Below are positions 34,187 to 43,900 of a stretch of DNA of 64,000 nt, piece after piece; the stretch's first letter is position 1; each line of letters starts with the position of its first letter. The DNA is taken from positions 1 through 64,000 of the forward strand of contig CAZMAT010000011.1 in NCBI GenBank assembly GCA_964564435.1, given 5' to 3'. Below the pieces are notes generated by a model, which saw only the letters and a program-made list of their open reading frames with translations, had not been told where the DNA came from and searched no databases. Source of the DNA: Fermentibacter sp964564435 (GTDB lineage: Bacteria; Fermentibacterota; Fermentibacteria; Fermentibacterales; Fermentibacteraceae). The position numbers and the translations under genes were made by a program.

Positions 34187-34214
34187 TATCGATCGCGTCG
34201 AAAGGGGTGATTGC

Positions 34215-34391
34215 GTGGCCGGTGGCGGTTTGATGTCGCGCCTGGGGATCGTCGGCGAGCTCCTGGCATTCCTCTGGAGCAGGAAGCTCTACTGGATGAT
34301 ACCGATGGTGATCGTGCTGCTGCTGGTCGCGGGGCTCCTCATATTTGCGCAGGGCTCCGCCGTGGCGCCCTTCATCTACACCCTGTTCTAG
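34215..34391 (+). CDS. DUF5989-type small membrane protein
   Basis: A 58-residue protein with one hydrophobic helix (IPMVIVLLLVAGLLIFAQGS) preceded by the pattern LAFLWSRKLYWM and ending in APFIYTLF. This is the layout of the small DUF5989 proteins commonly found beside NodU-type carbamoyltransferases. The GTG at 34215 has AAAGGGG seven bases upstream, while the ATG at 34233 has none, so the longer form is chosen. It is the first gene of a three-gene operon and sits 13 bp before the next. Confidence 0.72.
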   Translation: MAGGGLMSRLGIVGELLAFLWSRKLYWMIPMVIVLLLVAGLLIFAQGSAVAPFIYTLF

Positions 34392-34404
34392 CCGGGCGGA
34401 TTCC

Positions 34405-34905
34405 GTGATCGCACTGTTGTCGGTTCTCCTGGGGCTCGCGGGCTGGTCGGCGGGTGCCGCCGCGTGGGCCGGCAGGAGGCTTCCGGTGCCTAATGCCGCG
34501 GACCTTGCAGGCATCCCCATCCTCTGGTGCGCCCTGCTGTTCGCACCCGGCTACGATCCCGGCCGCCTCGCCTCTGCCGGCGTCTCGCTCCTGTCGGGTT
34601 TTCTCTGCGGGAGCGCGTCCTGCCTGCTCCACAGATCGAAATACCCGGCTGCAAGGAGAGAGGCTGCGGAGGCTGCCGGTCCGGCCCGCAGGGCATGGCT
34701 GGCCTGGAAGGGGTTCGCCCGCAGGATGGGAGGCTTCCAGGGCCGCGTGCTCCTCGGGTTCTTCTACTTCACGGTGTTCACCCCCTTCGCCGTCATGCTC
34801 CGCCTCGCCGGAGACCCTCTGGGAAGGCGCGCCGGGGCCGCCACCGGCTGGGTCCCCAGGCCGCAGTCGAGCCGTACGGGGGACGAATGCCTCAGGCAGT
34901 ATTGA
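34405..34905 (+). CDS. SxtJ-like membrane protein of the carbamoyltransferase operon
   Basis: A 166-residue protein with three or four hydrophobic helices. The C-terminal half, FQGRVLLGFFYFTVFTPFAV then MLRLAGDPLGRR, matches the pattern of SxtJ-family proteins (a helix with a VFTP-like turn followed by a D-P-L-x-R motif). These usually accompany DUF5989 and NodU-type carbamoyltransferase genes. The GTG at 34405 has GGCGGA upstream. The function in such loci is not known; a link to export or membrane anchoring of the carbamoylated product is inference. Confidence 0.6.
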   Translation: MIALLSVLLGLAGWSAGAAAWAGRRLPVPNAADLAGIPILWCALLFAPGYDPGRLASAGVSLLSGFLCGSASCLLHRSKYPAARREAAEAAGPARRAWLAWKGFARRMGGFQGRVLLGFFYFTVFTPFAVMLRLAGDPLGRRAGAATGWVPRPQSSRTGDECLRQY

Positions 34906-34915
34906 GAGGCGAACC

Positions 34916-36703
34916 TTGAACATCCTGGGGCTGAGCTGCTACTATCACGACTCCGCAGCGGCCCTCCTGTCGGACGGCTGGCTCGTCGCCGCCGCTCAGG
35001 AGGAGCGCTTCAGCAGGATCAAGAACGACGAGGGGTTCCCCCGCAGGGCCGTTTCGTTCTGCCTCTCCCGTGCGGGGATCGAGGCCCGCGACCTCGACTG
35101 CGTGGTATTCTACGAGAAGCCTCTCGTGAAGTTCGAGAGGATCCTCACTACCTCCCTCGCCACCTTCCCGGGATCCAGGACCAGCTTCTCCGAGGCGATG
35201 GTCAACTGGTTCGACCAGAAGCTCTGGGTGAAGTCGCACATACAGCGCGAGCTCGGCATCGACCCATCACGGATAATGTTCGTCGACCACCACGTCGCAC
35301 ATGCCGCCAGCGCCCTCTTCTCGAGCCCGTTTTACGACGAGGACTCGGCCCTGCTGACGCTCGACGGCGTGGGGGAATGGACGACGACCGCCTCGGGCAC
35401 CGGCAGGAACTCGCACTCGGCGGGGTGCGGGAGCTGGATCAGGCTCGACAGGGAGCACAGGTTCCCCCATTCCATAGGCCTCCTCTACTCCGCCTTCACC
35501 GCTTTCCTCGGCTTCCAGGTCAACGAGGGCGAGTACAAGGTCATGGGCATGGCCCCGTACGGGGAGCCCAGGTACCGCGACGCCATCCTCGACAGGATAG
35601 TGAAGGTCCACGGCGACGGCAGCTTCACCCTGGACATGGACTACTTCGAGTACCACAGGTCGGCCGAGAGGAGCTTCTCCCGGAAGCTCGAGGGCCTCCT
35701 CGGAGAACCTCGCAGCCCTGAGGCGCCGTTCGTCACGACCATGACCGACCCGGGCAGGGCGGATGCTTCCGATCCGGCGGTGAAATCCAGCCAGAAGTAC
35801 GCCGACATAGCCGCAAGCATCCAGAAGGTGACCGAGGATCTGATCCTCGGGCTCGCAAGGAAGCTCAGGGAGGACACCGGCGCGAGGACGCTCTGCATGG
35901 CTGGAGGCGTGGCGCTCAACTCGGTGGCCAACGGCCTGGTGCAGAGGGAGGCCGGCTTCGACGAGGTGTTCATCCAGCCTGCCGCGGGGGATGCCGGTGG
36001 AGCGCTGGGAGCGGCACTCTACGCCTGGCAGGTGATCTTCGGGAAGCCCGGTGCGTTCGTGATGGAGAACGCCTACTGGGGGGCCGACTATTCCGACGCC
36101 GAGACTCTCGGCGCCCTCAGGGAGTCCGGGCTGCCCTTCCAGGAAATGGGGGAGGACACTCTCATAGACCGCACCGTGGATGCGATGCTGGGCGGAGCAG
36201 TGGTCGGCTTCCACCAGGGCAGGTTCGAGTGGGGCCCCAGGGCTCTCGGCAACCGCTCCATCCTCGCAGACCCCCGCGATGCGGCCATGAAGGACACCAT
36301 CAACCGCAAGATCAAGTTCAGGGAGCCGTTCCGCCCGTTCGCGCCCGTCCTCGCCGAGGAGGACGCCCCGCTGTACTTCGAGGGCTTCGACGGGTCGAAA
36401 CTCAACTACCCTGCTCGGTTCATGCTCACTGTCCACCCCTGGAGGACCGAGCACGCCGACCTCGCCCCTGCCGTGAACCACATGGGCACCGGCAGGCTGC
36501 AGACGGTGCGGCGGGAGTGGAATCCCCGCTACAGCGAGGTGATCCGGCGGTTCGGCGAGGCCACCGGAGCCAGGGTGATAGTGAACACGAGCTTCAATCT
36601 GCGTGGTGAACCCATCGTGAGCAGCCCCTCGGACGCCATCCGGACGTTCATGGCCAGCGGCATAGACAATCTCGCGATGGGCGGCTTCTGGGTCTCGAAA
36701 TGA
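34916..36703 (+). CDS. NodU/CmcH-type carbamoyltransferase
   Basis: A 595-residue enzyme that transfers a carbamoyl group from carbamoyl phosphate to a hydroxyl of a sugar or small molecule, through an adenylate intermediate. The N-terminal Kae1-like domain shows LGLSCYYHDSAAALL, DHHVAHAASALFSSPF with the metal-binding His pair, and EGEYKVMGMAPYGEP. The C-terminal domain has MAGGVALNSVANG, GWGPRALGNRSIL-like (EWGPRALGNRSILADPRD), FRPFAPVL and VNTSFNLRGEPIV. The start is TTG at 34916, six bases after GAGAGG. The substrate is unknown; no glycosyltransferase or secondary-metabolite genes are in the window. Confidence 0.9.
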   Translation: MNILGLSCYYHDSAAALLSDGWLVAAAQEERFSRIKNDEGFPRRAVSFCLSRAGIEARDLDCVVFYEKPLVKFERILTTSLATFPGSRTSFSEAMVNWFDQKLWVKSHIQRELGIDPSRIMFVDHHVAHAASALFSSPFYDEDSALLTLDGVGEWTTTASGTGRNSHSAGCGSWIRLDREHRFPHSIGLLYSAFTAFLGFQVNEGEYKVMGMAPYGEPRYRDAILDRIVKVHGDGSFTLDMDYFEYHRSAERSFSRKLEGLLGEPRSPEAPFVTTMTDPGRADASDPAVKSSQKYADIAASIQKVTEDLILGLARKLREDTGARTLCMAGGVALNSVANGLVQREAGFDEVFIQPAAGDAGGALGAALYAWQVIFGKPGAFVMENAYWGADYSDAETLGALRESGLPFQEMGEDTLIDRTVDAMLGGAVVGFHQGRFEWGPRALGNRSILADPRDAAMKDTINRKIKFREPFRPFAPVLAEEDAPLYFEGFDGSKLNYPARFMLTVHPWRTEHADLAPAVNHMGTGRLQTVRREWNPRYSEVIRRFGEATGARVIVNTSFNLRGEPIVSSPSDAIRTFMASGIDNLAMGGFWVSK

Positions 36704-36741
36704 GCCCGATCCGTCAGGTGATCGACGGGCGTTATACAGGC

Positions 36742-36770
36742 TAGACCACCGCGGCCCGCTCGATTAGTAT
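36742..36770 (+). promoter_or_regulatory. promoter for the cyclase-ATPase gene
   Basis: TAGACC at 36742-36747 and TAGTAT at 36765-36770 with 17 bp between them, in the 112-bp gap after the carbamoyltransferase gene. Transcription would begin near 36777, leaving about 40 nt of leader with GGAGG at 36808-36812. Both hexamers match four of six consensus bases. Confidence 0.4.
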
Positions 36771-36815
36771 TCATGTCTATCTTTCGACACCGCGTGACCT
36801 GCCGGCTGGAGGGGA

Positions 36816-39800
36816 ATGGCAGAGAACTGGGTGGACATGCTCGGCCGCGACCTCGAGAAGTTCGCCACTCACGAGGCCGGTCGTGAGCCCGCCCTCCAGC
36901 TCGTCCCGGGCGAGAGGCGCGAGGTGGCGGTGCTCTTCCTCGATCTCACCGGTTTCACGGCACTCTCTGAGAACATGGACCACGAGGCGCTCCACAGGAT
37001 ATCGAACGGCGTCATGCGCGCCCTCTCCTCCGAAGTAGAATCCAGCGGCGGCGTGGTCGACAAGTTCGAGGGCGACAGGATGATGGCGCTCTTCGGCGCG
37101 ACGGTGTGCCGCGACAACGACTGCGCGAGAGCCGTCGCCTGCTCGCTCAGGCTCATCGAGACCCTCAAGGAGATCAACTCCGTTATGGAGAAGCACGGCT
37201 TCAGCATCTCCGGAAGGGTCGGGCTCAACTTCGGGCCGGTGACGGTGGCCCCGGACCCTTCGGGTCATCTCACCGCCCTCGGCGACGAGGTCAATGTAGC
37301 CTCCCGACTAGAACAGGCGGCCGAGACCGGAACCGCGCTGGCCACGGCGCGGGTCCGTGAGGAGTGCGGCGACCTTTTCGAGTGGGAGGACCTCGGGGAG
37401 ATGATGATCCGCGGGAGGGTGAAGCCGGTCAGGACCTTCCGGATCGCGGGCCCCGGCAGGCTGCAGGCCGCCCGCATGAGGAAGGCCTCGCGCCTCCCCG
37501 AACCCTCGATCTCGGGAAGGACCCTCGAGATATCCGCATTTTCGGAGTTTCTCGCCTCGCCCCTCGATCCCCCAGTGAATCCCAGGGGAGGCCCGCGCCA
37601 CAGGATCTGCAGGCTCTCGGGCGATGCCGGCTCGGGCAAGAGCCGCCTCCTGCGCGAGTTCACCTCCATCCTGGTCAGGGAGAGGCCCGGGATGACCGTC
37701 CTCGAAGGCAGGGTGTTCCCCTTCGGGGCCAGGCCGTTCTCCTACTGGATATCGCTTCTCGCCGGCCAGTCCTCCTCACAGCCCGAGGGCGCCCCGGATC
37801 CGTCCGAACTCGCTGCCCGGATGCGCGGCAGGTCTTCGGGCGGGGCTGACGGGTCGATGACGCAGAAGGAGATCAACCAGGCCGTCAGGGACTACATCCA
37901 GGCAGTGGCGCGGGCCTCCGGCGAAGTGCTGCTCGTTGTCGACGACTGCCAGTGGATCGACCACTCATCGCTGGACGCCCTCGAGTTCACCCTGGCGAAC
38001 TGCGACACCCCTGCGCCCATGACGGTCCTGCTGGCGGGACGGACGACCGACGAGTCGGACGGATCCCGTCCTTCGGTGCACGAGAACTATGCCGCGACCC
38101 GCAGGATCGATCTCGGCTCGATGCCCGAGAAGGATCTGTGCGCCATACTGGCCTCCATGCTCGAATACGACGCCTGCGAAGAGCTCTCGCCGGATCTCAG
38201 GCGGTTCGTCGTGAGGCGCTCGGGCGGCAACCCCCGCTTCGCCCGGGAGATCCTCCTCGACCTCATCGAGACCGGCGTGATGGAGGAGACCGGAGGCGGG
38301 TGGCTCCTGCGGTCCTCTCCCGAGGAGGGAAGGATACCGTCCTCGCTGTCGGGTGCGGTGAGGTCCAGGGTGGACAGGCTCCCTTCGAGGCTGAGGAAAG
38401 CTCTTCAGATAGCAGCCGTGCTGGGGTTCGAGTTCTCCGTAGGGCTGTACGAGCGCACAGCCTCCAGGCTGGGTCAGGCTCATCCGGATGAGGACCTGCG
38501 CGACCTGGTCTCCCTCGGCATCTTCTCGCAGCACAGGGCGGAAGGGGTCGAGACAGTGACAGCAAGCGACGAACTCGCGATGAAGGCGGCCTATGACGGG
38601 CTCCTGTTCCAGAACAGGACGCTCATCCATCGATGCGCCGCCGAATCCCTCGTGTCCTCCCGGGAACTCCACCCCGGAGAGGCCGGCATGATCGCCCGGC
38701 ACCTGTCCAGGGCAGGTGAATACGGAGAGGCCTCGAAGTGGGCCGTTCGCGCAGCCCTCGAGGCTTCTGCCTCGTCGCAGGGCAGGGCGGCGTCCAACTG
38801 GGCCTCGAGTGCGCTGAAATGGCTCGAGGGATTCCCCGAGGGCGACGAGAAGACCAGTCTGAAGCTGGATGCTCTGCGCGTCATGCGCGAATCCTTCATC
38901 TCGACCGGGCGTTTCGAGGGCATCGAGGAGGCGCTCCTGGAGGAGATCAGCCTTACCAGGGAGCTGGAGATGCCCGGGCGCACCGGGATGGCTCTCCAGA
39001 TCCTGAGCAGGAACAAAGCCTTCCAGGGCAGGGCCGGAGAGGCCGAGGCCCTGTGCGAGGAGGGCCTGGCCGCTGCTTCGGTTGCCGGTGACGGGGAGCT
39101 GGAGGGCGCCCTGCTCACCGAGAAGGCCCTGCAGTGGACACGGAACCGGGCCGAGGCCCGCCCGCTCCTGGAACGCGCGTACATCCTGTTCGAGAAGGCG
39201 GGCCGCATAGATGCCATGTCTCAGATCATGAACAACATAGGCAGTCTCATGATCAGCGGGGGAGATATCGCCGGGGCGCAGCCCTACCTGCTCAGGGCGC
39301 TCGACATCGTGAGGGGCACCAGGTTCAGGGGCGCCGAGGCCCAGGCCCTGGTGAAGCTGGGGATAATCGAAGGGATGAAGGGGCGGTTCGAGGAGGCTGT
39401 CGCCAAGTTCAAGGCTGCTCTCGAGATACAGGAGGGGGCAGGCGACCGGCGTGAGCAGGGAGTCATCCTGAACAACGTCGGGAAATGCCTGATGGAGATG
39501 GGCGACTACGACGGAGCCAAGCGCGTGCTGAGACAGGCCCTCCTCATCCACCGCGAGACCGGCAACCAGATCAACGAGGCCAACTCGCTCGAGAACCTCG
39601 GCTGCATCTTCCTGCGCGACGGCGATCTCAACAGGGCGCGCCTCCATCTCGAGGACTCGCTCAGGCTGTTCGAATCCGTCGGGTTCCCATACGGGCGCAT
39701 CAGCTCCCGCGCTTCGCTCGCGATGGTGGAGGCCGAGGCGGGTGCCGTCGAGACCGCCATCAGCCACTACAGGGCCGCCCTCGAACTGACCGAGGAGATG

Positions 39801-39911
39801 AAGATCGCCTCCTCCGCCGCGGAAGCCCTGAAGGATCTGAGGGATCTCCTCCTCCGCAAGGGCGTTCCAGGCGGCTCCATCCCGCTTCCCCGGGGCTGGC
39901 TCAAGGCCTGA
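36816..39911 (+). CDS. adenylate cyclase / AAA ATPase / TPR signalling protein
   Basis: A 1031-residue cytoplasmic protein in three parts. Residues 35-210 are a class III cyclase domain with both metal Asp residues (Asp43, Asp87), the adenine-selecting Lys83 and Asp157, and Asn160 and Arg164 for the transition state, so it should make cAMP. Residues 215-600 are an AAA_16-type ATPase with GDAGSGKSRLL and LLVVDDCQWIDHSS. Residues 620-1010 are a run of TPR motifs (for example NNVGKCLMEMGDYDGAKRV and NSLENLGCIFLRDGDLNRAR). This layout is known from large STAND-like cyclases, whose ligand is generally unknown. No membrane segment is seen. Confidence 0.85.
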   Translation: MAENWVDMLGRDLEKFATHEAGREPALQLVPGERREVAVLFLDLTGFTALSENMDHEALHRISNGVMRALSSEVESSGGVVDKFEGDRMMALFGATVCRDNDCARAVACSLRLIETLKEINSVMEKHGFSISGRVGLNFGPVTVAPDPSGHLTALGDEVNVASRLEQAAETGTALATARVREECGDLFEWEDLGEMMIRGRVKPVRTFRIAGPGRLQAARMRKASRLPEPSISGRTLEISAFSEFLASPLDPPVNPRGGPRHRICRLSGDAGSGKSRLLREFTSILVRERPGMTVLEGRVFPFGARPFSYWISLLAGQSSSQPEGAPDPSELAARMRGRSSGGADGSMTQKEINQAVRDYIQAVARASGEVLLVVDDCQWIDHSSLDALEFTLANCDTPAPMTVLLAGRTTDESDGSRPSVHENYAATRRIDLGSMPEKDLCAILASMLEYDACEELSPDLRRFVVRRSGGNPRFAREILLDLIETGVMEETGGGWLLRSSPEEGRIPSSLSGAVRSRVDRLPSRLRKALQIAAVLGFEFSVGLYERTASRLGQAHPDEDLRDLVSLGIFSQHRAEGVETVTASDELAMKAAYDGLLFQNRTLIHRCAAESLVSSRELHPGEAGMIARHLSRAGEYGEASKWAVRAALEASASSQGRAASNWASSALKWLEGFPEGDEKTSLKLDALRVMRESFISTGRFEGIEEALLEEISLTRELEMPGRTGMALQILSRNKAFQGRAGEAEALCEEGLAAASVAGDGELEGALLTEKALQWTRNRAEARPLLERAYILFEKAGRIDAMSQIMNNIGSLMISGGDIAGAQPYLLRALDIVRGTRFRGAEAQALVKLGIIEGMKGRFEEAVAKFKAALEIQEGAGDRREQGVILNNVGKCLMEMGDYDGAKRVLRQALLIHRETGNQINEANSLENLGCIFLRDGDLNRARLHLEDSLRLFESVGFPYGRISSRASLAMVEAEAGAVETAISHYRAALELTEEMKIASSAAEALKDLRDLLLRKGVPGGSIPLPRGWLKA

Positions 39912-39950
39912 CCGCCGCTACCGCAAGAAATGTGAACCGCTCCCCGTCCC

Positions 39951-39966
39951 GGAGCATTTATGCTCC
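39951..39966. promoter_or_regulatory. palindrome before the AraC/GyrI gene
   Basis: GGAGCAT-TT-ATGCTCC, a perfect 7-bp inverted repeat with a 2-bp centre, lies 31 bp before the ATG of the AraC-type gene and overlaps the only AT-rich stretch of the gap. It could be an operator for that regulator or another protein, covering a -10-like TTTATG. No second copy was noticed in the window. Confidence 0.35.
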
Positions 39967-39997
39967 TGCAGTACCGGCGATGGGAGGAGAGGAGCGG

Positions 39998-40909
39998 ATG
40001 AGGGAGAGCACCAGGACGAGCTACAGGGACAGGATGCTTTCGGTTCTGGTCTACATAGAGGCCGGGCTGGACAGGAACCTGACCCTGGCCGAGATCGCCT
40101 CGGTCGCTGACTTCTCTCCGTACCACTTCCACAGGGTGTTCACAGGGACCGTCGGAGAGTCCATCTCGGGCTTCATCCGCAGGCTGAGGCTGGAGAGGGC
40201 TGCGGGTCGCCTCCTCGAGGGGGACGAGCCCGTGATGGTGATCGCCCTGCGGGCGGGCTACTACTCCAATCAGGCGTTCACGAGAGCGTTCCTCGCGTCC
40301 TTCGGCGAGCCGCCCTCGAAGTTCAGACGCCTGCGGTCCAGCATCCCGCTGATCTCCTCCCCGTCGGGCTACCACTATCACTCGGGTGAGGGAGTGGTTT
40401 CGTTCAACACCGTGGAGGGAGGAACAGGCGTCATGGACGCGAAGACAGTCACGACCCGGGACATGAAGGTTCTCAGCGTGAGGCACGTGGGGCCGTACCA
40501 CATGATCGGGGAGGCGTTCGAGAGGCTCGACAGGGCGGTGAAGGCGGCCGGGGTCGACACGCGCGACTCCCAGTGGCTCGCGATCTACAACGACGATCCG
40601 GATCAGGTGCCCGCCGCCGAGCTGACATCCGAGGCATGCGTGACGGTGAGGGAGTTCCCCGCGCTTCCGGAAGGCTCGGACATGAAGGCGTTCGAGATCC
40701 CCGGGGGCCTCCACGCCACCACCCGGCACGTCGGCTCCTACGACGGGCTCCATGCATCGTGGGGCACCCTGGTGGGCTCCTGGATACCCTCGAACGGGCT
40801 CAAGCCCAGGTGCGCGCCCTGCTACGAGATCTATGTGAAGGGGCACGAGTGCACCAGCGACGAGAGCGAGTTCCTGACCGACCTCTACGAACCCGTGGAC
40901 AGGGTCTGA
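39998..40909 (+). CDS. AraC family regulator with GyrI-like effector domain
   Basis: A 303-residue transcription factor. The N-terminal double helix-turn-helix (about 10-110) has NLTLAEIASVADFSPYHFHR and ALRAGYYSNQAFTRAF, the standard AraC pattern. The C-terminal half (about 145-303) is a GyrI-like small-molecule domain of the Rob/BmrR type (SVRHVGPYHMIGEAFERL, GGLHATTRHVGSYDGLHASW, PCYEIYVKG). Such proteins bind hydrophobic drugs or metabolites and activate export or tolerance genes. The ATG at 39998 follows GGGAGGAGAGGAG. No efflux gene is adjacent, so the target is unknown. Confidence 0.88.
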   Translation: MRESTRTSYRDRMLSVLVYIEAGLDRNLTLAEIASVADFSPYHFHRVFTGTVGESISGFIRRLRLERAAGRLLEGDEPVMVIALRAGYYSNQAFTRAFLASFGEPPSKFRRLRSSIPLISSPSGYHYHSGEGVVSFNTVEGGTGVMDAKTVTTRDMKVLSVRHVGPYHMIGEAFERLDRAVKAAGVDTRDSQWLAIYNDDPDQVPAAELTSEACVTVREFPALPEGSDMKAFEIPGGLHATTRHVGSYDGLHASWGTLVGSWIPSNGLKPRCAPCYEIYVKGHECTSDESEFLTDLYEPVDRV

Positions 40910-40921
40910 GCCGGACGAGGA

Positions 40922-40945
40922 GGGGGCCGCTAGCCGGCGGCCCCC
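40922..40945. terminator. bidirectional hairpin overlapping a stop codon
   Basis: A 9-bp perfect stem (GGGGGCCGC at 40922-40930 with its complement at 40937-40945) around a 6-base loop. It lies between the convergent AraC gene and the GGDEF-ATPase gene and includes the stop codon of the latter (40932-40930). No T-run follows. Confidence 0.5.
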
Positions 40946-43900
40946 GAATCACTGGACATGACCAGCAGCCCGATGATGAAGTCGGTCTGCCCGAAGTCCT
41001 CTCTCACGAAGGAACTGTCCATGCTCTCCATCAGCTTGCTGATCCGCCGGCACGAGTCCGCCGCGAGGGACATGGAATCGGCGGCCCTGCCGAGGTCCCT
41101 CATGCATCTGGCCTCGTACCAGGCGGCCTCGAGGTCCGCCAGCGTGTCGTGGGCCGTGTAGAGCGACCTGGCCTCCGAAAGCAGTGACAGAGCCTTCTCC
41201 ATGGCTCCCGCCCCCTCGTCCTCTCCGGCCTGGAACTCCACGACTCCCCTGCAGAAGAGCAGGTCGGCATGGAGGCGCCTGCCCGCCCTGGCGGGGCCGG
41301 CCAGCTTCGACAGCGAACCCAGCAGCGTCCGTGCCTGGGCATGGCTGCCCATGGCCCCGAGTATCCGCGCTGCACTCATGCTGCAGATCAGCGAGCTCCT
41401 GGCGTCACCGAGCCTGTGGGCGCTCTCGAGTGCCGTGCTGAAGCGTCTTAGAGCGGGCTCCATCTCGCCCCTGTGGAGCTCCGCCAGGCCGGTGATGATC
41501 TCGGAGTCGACGCCGAGAGCCGGGCAACCGACCATCTCTGCGAGCCTGGCAGCCTTCTCCGTGAAGCCCTCGGCTATCTCCACCTGGTTGAGCGACATGT
41601 GGACCGCCCCCAGGCCTGCCCAGACGCCGGCGAGCCCCTCCATGTCCCCCGACGCCCTGGCTATGGAGTCGGCACGCCTGAGGATCCTGTATCTCTCCTC
41701 CCAGGAGCCGTTCGATGACAGTATGCCCGCCAGCGCCACGAGGGCCCTGATCTGTTCGCGAGCGTCGCCGGCCTTCTCCGCGATCTCCGAGGCCTCGCAG
41801 CACATGCCGAAGCCGCTCGACGGATCGCCGTCCGCGGCCAGGATCGTGCCGTAGACCCGCAGGAACTCGGAACGGAGGTGGTTGCCGCCCAGACCCTCCA
41901 TCCCGCCTTCCAGCCATCCCTCCACATCCGAGAGGAGGCCCACGGCTTCGCCGGTGTAGCACATGGAGTGCTTCAACTGGGCCAGGGCCACCCTGTTCGT
42001 CATCGCAAGCTCGGGGCTGGGGGAGGGGAGGTCCTTCATCCTGTCGAAACAGCCTCCGGCGGAGACGAAGTCGCCAGCCTCGAGAAGGCATTTGCCTAGC
42101 AGGTGCAGCGCCTGGCAGGTCTCCTCCGGCTTCGAGACGAGGGAGGTGGCGGTCCTGAAGTGCTCCATCGCCGCATTCCGCCTTCCGTTGCGCCTTGCCA
42201 GCCCGCCCAGTTCGAGGCATTTCTGGGCGAAACCCTCGGGGGGTTCGGCCATTTCGACCGCGGCCGCCCTGTACATCCCCAGCCACTCCTCCCTCTCGAG
42301 GTGGGCCGAGCGCCCTGCCGCGTCGTCGGCGCAGTCGAGGAGGAAGTCGAGGGCCATCACCGGCTCGATGCCCAGGGAGTAGGCCCAGGCAGCACGCCTG
42401 TTGCGCGGGGCCGAGGGGGTCGCGGCCGAATGGAAGTCACCGAGGCGGGTCAGGAGAGCCCTTCGTTCGTGCCCGGACGGCTCGAGTGCCGTTCTCACCG
42501 CATCGCATGCGAAACGGTACGCACCTTCAGGCATGTCCGACCCGGCGGGAGCGACGGTCAGGAACCCGGCGTCCACGGCTTCGTCGAACAGGGTTCCGGC
42601 CGCTCCGGCTTCGATGCCTGACATGAAGGCCGTCTCTGACGGGGTGAAGTGCCAGGGGACGACGGATGCGGCTGACAGGACCCTTCCGATGCGCGGACCC
42701 GCGGATTCCGCCTTCCGGGCCGCGTAATCCGTCATGCGCTGGAAGTCCTGCCCCCCGTCGGCCTGTCCCGGATTCGATGGCGACAGGTCGAGGTTCCTGA
42801 GCAGTTCCTCGAGGTTCTGCGGGTTGCCCCCGCTGAGAGATGTCAGGTGCTCCCTGTCGCCGGCGTCGGCTCCGGCCGTGCCAATGGCGAGGCAGATGAG
42901 GTCTGCGGCACTCTCGTCCGAGAGCCTGGGCAGGTCGATCCTGCCGACATGGATGAAGAGCCCCAGGGTATCCAGCCATCCCGCGACGGCACCCGGCAGG
43001 GGGGTCCTCGCGAGGAGCACCAGCAGTATCCTCGACCGGGGGGCACGCCTCACCAGGGATGCTATCTGCTCGAGATCCTCCGGACCGGCCGCCTGCAGAT
43101 CGTCGATGATCGCCACCAGCGGTGCCGCCATCGACATGTCCGAAAGCCGCTCGACCGGATCGCCGGGCTGTGGAGGAGCCGAGGTCCCGTCATCTCCCAG
43201 GAGCCTGCGGACGAGCAGATCCAGGATCCCCCCGCCGGTGTGGAACCTCGAGGTCGTCAGGCCCGCGGATGCGTATCTGCACCCCCTGAAGCCCGCGTAG
43301 TGCGAGAGCTCCGCGGCCAGCCTGGTCTTGCCGATGCCTGCGGGGCCGGTGACCGCCGCCACGGCCAGACCGTCGGATATGGACGAATCCAGAGCGTTTC
43401 TGAGAATCGACAGCTGTTCAGCCCTGTTCACGAAATGGTCGAAGGAAGGACCTCCACCGGATTCCGCCGGACCGTATCCGGAGCATGCCGCGATGCGGCC
43501 CGAGCCGAGCGATCTCGACATCTCCAGCGACTTCCCGGCCTTCTCCATCACTGCGGACAGATCCCTGTCGACGCCCGCGCTCTCTGCTATCCCGAGGTTG
43601 AAGGCGACCTGGAGGCCCCCGGGGAAGGCCTCCTGCTTCAGGCTCCCGGCCAGGCGCAGAGCCAGGTTGATCGCCTGCGTCCTGTTCGTGGATGGGAGTA
43701 CGAGGGCGAACAGCCCCTTCTCGAGGAGCATCAGTTCGTCAGTCTTCTTCGTGTTGCGCGCCAGCATGTACGCAGTCTGCTGGAGGATCTGGTCGGCCAT
43801 GAGCTTCCCGTGCCCGCTCCTGACCGAGTCGAGGTCGAGGAGCTCGAGGAGCATGACGGACCACGTTTCGCCGGCTCCGCGCACCCTGAAGGGCGGATCG

